Below the pieces are notes generated by a model. That model was not told where the DNA came from. It did not search any database and worked only from the letters and a program-made list of their open reading frames with translations. From assembly GCA_020342025.1 (NCBI GenBank), contig CP070840.1:1147821-1158541 (forward strand): a DNA stretch of 10,721 nt. The letters run 5' to 3'. The DNA is from Deltaproteobacteria bacterium (GTDB lineage Bacteria; Desulfobacterota; DSM-4660; Desulfatiglandales; HGW-15). Below, piece after piece: positions 1 through 7,341 of the stretch; position 1 is the stretch's first letter, and each line of letters starts with the position of its first letter. The position numbers and the translations under genes are program-made.

Positions 1-1248
<1,248 letters not shown>

Positions 1249-1433
1249 ATTCTTACTTCTTTAGGCCTACTCACTGGCGATCAGCCAGCACGGCGGAAGT
1301 AGGGCGTCAATCGGTCCATAGATTTAGGGGAAAAGTATCAGAGGGAGGCCTGTTTTTCAAGATCTAAAAAAAGAGCATCTTGTCAGCGGGATGGCGTCCA
1401 CAACATATCCCGTGATTACGCTCATAGATTGCC

Positions 1434-4400
1434 CTATTTGAGAACCCGGGCCAATTGGGTGCTTAATTTTACCATCCCGATGGGCTTGGTGAGATAGCCC
1501 TTTATAAGCCTTTTCTTCTCATCAGCTATACCCGTGGGCCCATCCACATCATAGCCCGAAATGATAACGATTTTGGCATCCGGATCATAATCCAACACGC
1601 TTTCGGCACACGACAAACCATCCATTTCAGGCATATTCCTGTCTAGAAGCACCAAATCTGGTCGCCAAGATTTATATTTCACTATTGCGGCATTTCCACT
1701 ATTCACGTAGGCTGCCTGGTAACCCAATCTCTTCAGTAACTCCTTCATGACCTTGCACATATCCTTTTCATCATCCACGATGAGGATCTTCTGGCCCCTA
1801 CCTGGCATAATTTGCGTCGATGATACCTGTAGGGCCTTTTCATGAGAGGGAGCAAGTGGAAAATGGAGCTTGAAGCTGGTCCCCTGACCCAAGGTGGAAT
1901 GGACTTGGATTTCCCCTCCATGCTCTTTCACAATTCCGTAGGTCGTGGACAGACCCAAACCTGTGCCCTTATCCACTTCTTTGGTGGTAAAGAAGGGGTC
2001 AAAACATCTTTCCTGGGTTTCCTTATCCATCCCACGTCCGGTATCAGAAATGATCACCTGCACGCTATCGCCTTCTTTCCTGGCCTCAATATGCAATTCA
2101 CCCCCCTCAGGCATAGCGTCCCTCGCGTTGGTAAACAGGTTCATGAACACCTGGCTCAGCTCTGAGTGATCCCCTATGACCGGAAGGAATTCAGGAATAT
2201 CAACCTGAATATCTATCATCTTGTCGAAATATATGCTTATTAGCTGATGGGTCTCACGGATCAGATCAGCCAAATTGAGGGCGAGATATTCTTTCTTGGT
2301 CTGTCTGCGTGAAAACTGCATCAGGCCTTCAATCAATTGCGCGCCCCGCTCCACATAGGTATTGATTCCATCAGCAACCTCCTCCAGTTCAGTGTCATCG
2401 GAATACTTCATCTGAAGCATCTGGCTCTGCATCGAAATCACGGCCAGTATGTTTCTGAAATTGTGGCCAACACCGCTGGCCATGGTCCCAATGGCTTCCA
2501 TCTTTTGTGCCTGCAAAAGTTGGGCCTCTAACTTCTTCTGTGGGGTGATATCTCTAACAAAATTGAGGGTGGCTGACCGCCCTTCCCATGTGATGGGAAC
2601 CGCATTGATTTGGGCCCACAATTCTTTCCCGCTCTTATCAATTATCCTTAAAGTATAGGTGGTGGGGACCTCCCCTCCTTGTCGCTGCCTCTGCTGCCTT
2701 TCCTCCACCAAAGCCCTATCTTCCGGGTGGATCAGATCCAGGTATTGGACTTGGGATAGCTCTTCTTCAGAGTACCCCAATACCTCTTTCGTTTTCGGGT
2801 TGGGGAATTTTATAATGCCATCTTGGGCAATAAAGATTCCATCATTGGCGTTCTCTACCAAAAGGCGATACTTTTCCTCAGATTCCCGGACCGCCTCCTC
2901 GGCCAGCTTCCGTTCTGTAATGTCGTGAACGATGACTGAGGCTCCTTTTGGCATGCCGTTTTCGTAGAGTATTCTTGCGTTCAAAATCGCCCAAATTTCT
3001 TTGCCGTCTTTCCGCTTGATCTTGTACTCCACCGTCTCTGGCACCTTTTCACCCGCGAAAATTTTGCTTAATCTTTGCATAAAAATCTGCTTACTATCTT
3101 CCGCTAGAATCTCCAGCGGGCTTAAAGCGAGCAATTCGTCTTTCGTATAACCCGTATATTCCAGGATGACATCATTCACACTAATAAACTTCCTGTTTAC
3201 GAAATCAACTTCGTACATTCCGGAAGGGGCATGTTCCACGAGCTGTCTGTATCTCTCTTCACTCTCTCGCAGGTCCTTCTCGGCACGTTTACGCGCGGTG
3301 ACATCTCGCACCACACCCCGAAATCCAACTGGCTCACCTGATGTTTCTCTTACGAGACTAGCCGACAACTCGAGGACCTTTCTGTTCCCGTTTTTTAGAA
3401 TGATCTCATAGTCTCTTATGCTCGCAGGCCTTCCTGTTCGATAGATTTCGTTGAAGACTCGATACATTCTCTTTGCCGTCTCAGGAGTCGTATATTCCCG
3501 GTTGTTCTTGCCCATCAACTCTTCTCTGGAATAGCCCGTTACCTTGCAGAGGGAGTCATTAAAAAAGGCCATGTTCCCGGCAAGATCCACCTCAAAGTAG
3601 CCCTCTGCCATGCTTTCCATGATATTTCTATACTTTTCCTCGCTCTGCCGAAGCGCTTCCTCTGCCTGCTTATGATCGGTCATATCTCTGACAATACCCC
3701 GAAAACCGATCCGATGACCTTCAGAATCCTTCATTAAGGATATGGAGAGTTCTATGTATCTCTTTCCTTTATCTTTCCTAACTATCTCATGGCCAAATCC
3801 TTTAATGGCTTTTTCAGAGGTGTATACTTTGTTGAAGGTTGCATACACTTCTTTTGTTGCCTCTGGGAGCGTATATCGCCGATAGCTCGTGCCGATCAAT
3901 TCATCCTCAGGAATACCGACAATTTTGCAGAATGCATCGTTAACGAAGGTAAACTTTCCAGAAGTACTCGTCTCATAATAGCCATCTTCTATTGTCTCAA
4001 GTATTGTTCGATATCTCTCGGCTCTTCCCAGAAGGGCTTGCTCCGCTTGCTTTTGATCGGTGATGTCCCTTGCAACACAGGCAATTCCAAAAACCTTACC
4101 ATTTCGGACCAAAGGAGCTGCACTAACTTCACCAAACTTCCTGGTTCCATCCTTGACGATAAATTCGTAGACCGATGAGGGTATGTATTCACCATTTAAG
4201 GCGCGCATCGCATCGGAGGCTGCCGCCTCCAAATACTCTTCTGCCACAAGGCCCAAATCTAAAAAAGATTCTCCTTTTAGTTCGTCAGGTTTGTACCCTA
4301 TTATCCTTTCCACTGAGGGAGATACGCTGAGAATTTTCAGATCAGGGTCGATGGAAAAAATCATGTCAGATGCGTTTTCAAAGTGTAGACGATTCGTCTC

Positions 4401-4496
4401 CTCGCTATCCCGCAAGGCTTTTTGAGCATGCTTGAGTTCTCCTTGTGATGCTTTGAGTTTTATTTTTAGTTCTTCATAGGTTGGTTTCTTGGCCAT
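1434..4496 (-). CDS. Soluble hybrid histidine kinase: five PAS domains, HisKA, HATPase_c, receiver
   Basis: A cytoplasmic sensor kinase of 1020 residues with no transmembrane segment. Domains in order: a short coiled-coil start (1-35); PAS repeats at about 35-150, 160-275, 285-405, 412-530 and 537-655, most ending in a DIT/DMT/DVT-type linker; the dimerisation/phosphoacceptor helices at about 660-735 with His678 in GVGHNFRNIL; an ATPase domain with N box NLFTNARDAM (Asn790), DTGRGM, FDPFFTTKE and GTGLGLS; and a receiver domain at about 903-1018 with acidic pair Asp908/Asp909, phosphoacceptor Asp952, Ser980 and Lys1004. All catalytic motifs are present, but the residue after the H-box histidine is Asn instead of the usual Asp/Glu. 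PAS2 and PAS3 resemble each other closely. The ATG at 4496 is chosen because GGAGGG lies 5 bases upstream. An in-frame ATG at 4526 lacks a usable ribosome binding site. No partner regulator or HPt gene is adjacent. The ligand is unknown. Confidence 0.95.
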   Translation of the reverse strand: MAKKPTYEELKIKLKASQGELKHAQKALRDSEETNRLHFENASDMIFSIDPDLKILSVSPSVERIIGYKPDELKGESFLDLGLVAEEYLEAAASDAMRALNGEYIPSSVYEFIVKDGTRKFGEVSAAPLVRNGKVFGIACVARDITDQKQAEQALLGRAERYRTILETIEDGYYETSTSGKFTFVNDAFCKIVGIPEDELIGTSYRRYTLPEATKEVYATFNKVYTSEKAIKGFGHEIVRKDKGKRYIELSISLMKDSEGHRIGFRGIVRDMTDHKQAEEALRQSEEKYRNIMESMAEGYFEVDLAGNMAFFNDSLCKVTGYSREELMGKNNREYTTPETAKRMYRVFNEIYRTGRPASIRDYEIILKNGNRKVLELSASLVRETSGEPVGFRGVVRDVTARKRAEKDLRESEERYRQLVEHAPSGMYEVDFVNRKFISVNDVILEYTGYTKDELLALSPLEILAEDSKQIFMQRLSKIFAGEKVPETVEYKIKRKDGKEIWAILNARILYENGMPKGASVIVHDITERKLAEEAVRESEEKYRLLVENANDGIFIAQDGIIKFPNPKTKEVLGYSEEELSQVQYLDLIHPEDRALVEERQQRQRQGGEVPTTYTLRIIDKSGKELWAQINAVPITWEGRSATLNFVRDITPQKKLEAQLLQAQKMEAIGTMASGVGHNFRNILAVISMQSQMLQMKYSDDTELEEVADGINTYVERGAQLIEGLMQFSRRQTKKEYLALNLADLIRETHQLISIYFDKMIDIQVDIPEFLPVIGDHSELSQVFMNLFTNARDAMPEGGELHIEARKEGDSVQVIISDTGRGMDKETQERCFDPFFTTKEVDKGTGLGLSTTYGIVKEHGGEIQVHSTLGQGTSFKLHFPLAPSHEKALQVSSTQIMPGRGQKILIVDDEKDMCKVMKELLKRLGYQAAYVNSGNAAIVKYKSWRPDLVLLDRNMPEMDGLSCAESVLDYDPDAKIVIISGYDVDGPTGIADEKKRLIKGYLTKPIGMVKLSTQLARVLK

Positions 4497-4501
4497 CAAA
4501 A

Positions 4502-4541
4502 CCCTCCAATGCAACTTGAACCACATACCCCAATTGGAGAA
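4502..4541 (-). promoter_or_regulatory. Kinase ribosome binding site inside a possible masking hairpin
   Basis: The kinase Shine-Dalgarno GGAGGG (4507-4502) overlaps one arm of an inverted repeat. CTCCAAT at 4539-4533 is perfectly complementary to ATTGGAG at 4510-4504, separated by 22 bases. Two G-U pairs can extend the stem to nine pairs, covering the whole Shine-Dalgarno. The pairing is read directly from the sequence. That it folds in the mRNA and limits translation is an inference. The upstream in-frame ATG at 4526 would lie in the loop. Confidence 0.4.
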
Positions 4542-4599
4542 ATGAGCTCATCCCTAAAGCGTTTGAATTTTCACGCTTTTTCCATTGCCAAAAATTTAT

Positions 4600-4628
4600 A
4601 TTATAACATCATTTATCCCTGGTGAAAA
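4600..4628 (-). promoter_or_regulatory. Sigma-70-type promoter candidate for the hybrid kinase
   Basis: On the minus strand a perfect TATAAT (4605-4600) follows TTTTCA (4628-4623, four of six consensus bases) at a 17-base spacing. Transcription would start near 4593, giving a leader of about 97 bases before the kinase ATG. The leader holds a perfect 7-bp hairpin (AAAGCGT at 4556-4562 paired with ACGCTTT at 4573-4579) and then the hairpin over the ribosome binding site. Confidence 0.55.
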
Positions 4629-4636
4629 ACAGGGAT
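4615..4636. repeat. Inverted repeat spanning the kinase promoter -35 (operator candidate)
   Basis: ATCCCTG (4615-4621) and CAGGGAT (4630-4636) form a perfect 7-bp dyad with an 8-base spacer. The putative -35 hexamer of the kinase promoter sits in the spacer, and the left arm lies in the promoter spacer. The spacing suits a dimeric DNA-binding regulator. The repeat lacks the run of T expected of a terminator for the upstream lipoprotein gene. An operator role is inferred from position only. Confidence 0.35.
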
Positions 4637-4652
4637 TTCTTTACTCTGAACC

Positions 4653-4757
4653 GCCATCAAGGCATCATCTGCGGCTTTTCTCAGGGCCGTGGCTCCTTCT
4701 ATTCTTCGACTTTGCTCAGGACCGTGGGCCTGTCGAATGGCAGATGATGCATTGCGG
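4653..4757. repeat. REP-like nested palindromic intergenic element
   Basis: An 11-bp perfect inverted repeat, GCATCATCTGC at 4662-4672 and GCAGATGATGC at 4740-4750, encloses a second dyad, TTCGAC (4705-4710) with GTCGAA (4732-4737), and inside that CAGG/CCTG (4717-4720 and 4729-4732). The outer arms extend imperfectly through CCGC at 4652-4655 and GCGG at 4754-4757. A direct repeat, CTCAGGgCCGTGG at 4680-4692 and CTCAGGaCCGTGG at 4715-4727, matches at 12 of 13 positions. The TTCGAC...GCTCAGG wording resembles dispersed intergenic palindromes I recall from several bacterial genomes. It lies 13 bases past the lipoprotein stop codon, where a transcript would fold into a large 3' hairpin that could protect or end the mRNA. 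Confidence 0.6.
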
Positions 4758-4770
4758 GTGGATCAGAGCC

Positions 4771-5160
4771 CTAAATCTGGACCTTACGCAAATGGTCCTT
4801 ATAGACCTCCCAGTTAATGGAGGCATTTTCTGGATCTTCAAAAACAGTATCCAATGATACGTTCATCTCATCATTCTGAAAAAAATAGAACGGAATGAGT
4901 TCTAACATACCTTCATTGGCAAAGGCTTCAAGATAATTTGCTAAGGCCCTTGGGGAAACATCTTTGAATCTAAGAGGTCCTTTCCTGACAGCAACAACAA
5001 AGTCGTCCGCATCTGCATAACCAATTTCGATGGCATGAAGAAAGGCCTCTCTTGATCCGTATTTGTCAAAAAGGCCTTCCCTGGATACAGAATGCCTGCC
5101 TTTGGCGCCACATCCTAAGATGAGCAGGACCAGCAGAGCCAGCAGATAAAACCTTTTCAT
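4771..5160 (-). CDS. Small lipoprotein of unknown function
   Basis: A 129-residue protein with a clear type II signal peptide. MKRF is followed by a hydrophobic stretch and the lipobox LILGC, with Cys17 as the lipidation site. The residue after the cysteine is Gly, not Asp, so by the enterobacterial sorting rule it would go to the outer membrane; that rule is not proven for this lineage. The mature part is about 113 residues and mostly acidic, without a repeat or catalytic motif that I recognise. It ends in a segment rich in aromatic and acidic residues (FYFF near 92-95, WEVYKDHLRKVQI at the end). The ATG at 5160 is well supported by GGAGG about seven bases upstream. It lies 84 bases downstream of murJ on the same strand, so read-through from murJ is likely. 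The name describes localisation only. Confidence 0.8.
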   Translation of the reverse strand: MKRFYLLALLVLLILGCGAKGRHSVSREGLFDKYGSREAFLHAIEIGYADADDFVVAVRKGPLRFKDVSPRALANYLEAFANEGMLELIPFYFFQNDEMNVSLDTVFEDPENASINWEVYKDHLRKVQI

Positions 5161-5244
5161 CCTTGCTCCTCCCTCTCACTTATTCATTTTTACGCTTGGC
5201 TATCCCCTATGAACGACATGGGATCCCAATGAGCTGTGATCAGG

Positions 5245-6849
5245 CTACCTTCCGGATTTCGCTCTTCGCAGGAGTGGTTTGAAAATATCCCATATCAATG
5301 ACAATTCAGCACAGCCCAGGATCCTACTCGCAGCAAAGTAAATGAACACACCCATACCCACGAGAGCTGAAAGACGAAAGAGCAGATGCCATATACCAAG
5401 CTGTGGATTCGGTACCCACCCATGGGAATAGGCATAGTAGATCCCAACTCCCATCACGATTGAAGCCAATAGGCTCTTGCCGACAGATAAGAGTATGGGG
5501 GATATCTCCCATTCGACGATCCTTCTCTTGAGAAAAAAGATAAGGAGAGTCAACTGTAGAGAGGATGCCAGGGAAAGGGCTAAAGCTAGCCCCCCATGCC
5601 TAAGCGGTCCCATGAGGAGCAGGCTGAGAATCAAATTGACCATCAGTGTCACGAAGGCCACCTTTACTGGGGTCTTCGTGTCCTGAAATGCATAGAATGC
5701 TGCGACCATGACCCTAATGCCTGAAAAGGCCCAGAGTCCTAGTGCATAGAAAAGAAGGGCTTGATACGTCATGGCTGTGGAGTATGGGCCAAAAGCCCCC
5801 CTTTGGAAGAAGACCTCTATGACCAACCGCCCCAGAACAATGAGGCCCACCATGGATGGGATGGTGATAAAAGAGACCATTCTGAGTGCGTGGCCTAGGG
5901 TATCCTTAAATTGGGTCAGATCTTTCTGGGCCACTTCTCTCGAGAGAGAGGGGAGAGCCGCTGTGCTGATGGCAATAGCGAACACGCCGAGAGGAAACTG
6001 AACAAGCCGGTCAGCATAGTAGAGCCAAGAAACACTTCCTTCCGCCAAAAAAGAGGCCAGAAGTGTGCCTATGAACTGATTGAATTGATATATAGCTGAG
6101 CCGAAAATGGCAGGAAGCATAAGCAACCCGATCCTTTTCACAGCCGGATGCTGGGGCATCCACCCGGGGAAGAGCGATAGGCCCTTTTTTAGGACCCAAG
6201 GAATCTGGAGCGCCACCTGAAGTATTCCACCGAAAAGGACACCGATAGCCACACCTACGATGGGCTCAGAAAAATGGGGAGAAATCCAAAACGTGGATGC
6301 AATGATTCCGATATTAAGAAAAATAGGCGCAGCAGCGGGCGCGGCAAAATGTCTCAGGGAATTGAGAACGCCCATAAAAAAGGCTACGAGACTGATAAGA
6401 AAAATATAAGGAAAAGTGATTCGCGTCAGCAAAACAGTGAGGTCATACCTGATCCCAGAACTACCGAAACCAAAGGCCTGGATCCTCACGACCCATGGGG
6501 CGAAAAGGATGCCCAGGACGGTGACGACCACCAGCACAACGGAGAGAAGAGTCAGCACCACTTTTGCCAGTTGGAACGCGTCTTCCTTCGTTTTCTGAGT
6601 CAAGTACTCGGTGAAAACGGGGATGAAAGCGATGGTCAGGGAGCCTTCTGCAAAGAGACGCCTGAGCAAATTGGGGATACGGAAGGCGACGAAAAAAGCG
6701 TCTGTAACAAGGCCGGCACCAAAAAACCTGGCCACAACCATGTCACGGACAAGGCCGAGGATCCGACTCAGGAAGGTGAAGAATCCCACCGTTCCCGCTG
6801 CCTGACTGACCTGTTCTCTCTCGGTTAGGGATATGTGTGAATCGTTCAC
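5245..6849 (-). CDS. murJ: Lipid II flippase MurJ (MviN)
   Basis: MurJ moves the peptidoglycan precursor lipid II from the inner to the outer face of the cytoplasmic membrane. The 534-residue translation is hydrophobic along its whole length, with about 14 predicted membrane helices, close to the family's usual 510-530 residues. The N-terminal signature is strong: SRILGLVRD (28-36), TDAFFVAFRIPNLLRR (49-64) and FAEGS (66-70). By alignment in my head with E. coli MurJ, Arg18, Arg24, Asp39, Arg52 and Arg270 correspond to Arg29, Arg35, Asp50, Arg63 and Arg281 (in YYADRL). The QDTKTPVK loop near 389-396 also matches. The start is a GTG at 6849, supported by AAGGA six bases upstream. There is no in-frame ATG before the first helix. 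It diverges from rpsT, and a lipoprotein gene follows. No convincing promoter for murJ was found in the gap. Confidence 0.96.
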   Translation of the reverse strand: MNDSHISLTEREQVSQAAGTVGFFTFLSRILGLVRDMVVARFFGAGLVTDAFFVAFRIPNLLRRLFAEGSLTIAFIPVFTEYLTQKTKEDAFQLAKVVLTLLSVVLVVVTVLGILFAPWVVRIQAFGFGSSGIRYDLTVLLTRITFPYIFLISLVAFFMGVLNSLRHFAAPAAAPIFLNIGIIASTFWISPHFSEPIVGVAIGVLFGGILQVALQIPWVLKKGLSLFPGWMPQHPAVKRIGLLMLPAIFGSAIYQFNQFIGTLLASFLAEGSVSWLYYADRLVQFPLGVFAIAISTAALPSLSREVAQKDLTQFKDTLGHALRMVSFITIPSMVGLIVLGRLVIEVFFQRGAFGPYSTAMTYQALLFYALGLWAFSGIRVMVAAFYAFQDTKTPVKVAFVTLMVNLILSLLLMGPLRHGGLALALSLASSLQLTLLIFFLKRRIVEWEISPILLSVGKSLLASIVMGVGIYYAYSHGWVPNPQLGIWHLLFRLSALVGMGVFIYFAASRILGCAELSLIWDIFKPLLRRAKSGR

Positions 6850-6988
6850 TGGGAATCCTTAGCGGTACCTAAATTTGTGAGACCTTGCTCTGTTCCTCCC
6901 AATGGCGGAAACTTGCTTTTGGAAGTTCTCTCTGCGATTGCCGTTCATTTAACTGGTTTCGGTAAAGAACCCCAATACGGATTTAAGC

Positions 6989-7017
6989 TTGACAATCGAA
7001 AGGAATTTACTTAGAAA
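6989..7017 (+). promoter_or_regulatory. Sigma-70-type promoter candidate for rpsT
   Basis: A perfect TTGACA (6989-6994), a 17-base spacer, and TAGAAA (7012-7017, four of six consensus bases) lie just upstream of rpsT. Transcription would begin near 7024, giving a leader of about 42 bases. A strong -35 fits a ribosomal protein gene, and rpsT would need its own promoter because every neighbour lies on the other strand. Confidence 0.6.
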
Positions 7018-7049
7018 TGATGTTTTTGGTCAATTTTAACAGATTTCAC

Positions 7050-7055
7050 AGGAGG
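7050..7055 (+). promoter_or_regulatory. Ribosome binding site that fixes the rpsT start
   Basis: A full AGGAGG lies ten bases before the TTG at 7066. The in-frame GTG at 7057 is only one base past it, so it cannot be used with this site. Starting at TTG gives the canonical S20 opening, M-A-x-H-K-S-A-L-K-R. The GTG would add three extra residues. Confidence 0.75.
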
Positions 7056-7065
7056 AGTGCAAAGT

Positions 7066-7335
7066 TTGGCAACCCACAAATCAGCCCTCAAAAGGGCCAG
7101 ACAGAGTAAAATAAAAAGATTGGGAAATATAGCTTACAAGACCAAGGCCAAGAGAGCGGTCAAAGAAGTGAGGACTGCCGTGAGCAATAACTCGGCAGAT
7201 GAGGCCAGAGGGAGCCTTATCCGGGCCGTCTCCATCATCCAAAAAACCGCCTCCAAGGGAGTCATCCACAAAAAAAAGGCCTCCCGGAAGATTTCCCGTC
7301 TTGCCCGCCAGGTAAATAAGCTCACATCCTCATAA
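7066..7335 (+). CDS. rpsT: 30S ribosomal protein S20
   Basis: S20 is a small basic three-helix protein that binds 16S rRNA at the base of the 30S body during early assembly. The 89-residue translation opens (M)ATHKSALKRARQ and is rich in Lys and Arg, with the conserved GVIHKKKASRKISRL segment near residues 65-79. Length is normal (86-90). The start is TTG at 7066, for which the AGGAGG at 7050-7055 is the only good ribosome binding site. E. coli rpsT also begins with UUG, and its weak initiation is part of S20 autoregulation, so the same control is plausible here but is an inference. It is the only confident plus-strand gene in the window. The stop codon is six bases from the holA stop on the opposite strand. 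Confidence 0.97.
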   Translation: MATHKSALKRARQSKIKRLGNIAYKTKAKRAVKEVRTAVSNNSADEARGSLIRAVSIIQKTASKGVIHKKKASRKISRLARQVNKLTSS

Positions 7336-7341
7336 CGGACA

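Noticed and set aside
1358..1412. Inverted repeats and a seven-T run after the kinase stop, considered as its terminator (CGGGAT/ATCCCG at 1387-1412; CAAGAT/ATCTTG at 1358-1382)
   Set aside because: The six-pair stem has a 14-base loop and lies about a dozen bases before the T run, and the second repeat has the T run inside its loop. Neither has intrinsic terminator geometry.
3989..4195. A minus-strand 68-codon frame within the kinase
   Set aside because: It is out of frame within PAS domain coding sequence and is explained entirely by the kinase.
5219..5228. Ten-base perfect palindrome TGGGATCCCA between murJ and the lipoprotein gene
   Set aside because: A palindrome this short is expected by chance, and no promoter or second copy supports a binding site.
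6274..6828. A 184-codon plus-strand frame antisense to murJ
   Set aside because: It is the complement of the hydrophobic murJ frame. Its product is a low-complexity string of charged and polar residues with no recognisable fold, and murJ is strongly supported on the other strand.
6850..6985. Possible murJ promoter in the murJ-rpsT gap
   Set aside because: The best minus-strand pair (TTGGGG, 17 bases, TTAAAT) matches poorly at both hexamers and is not distinguishable from background.
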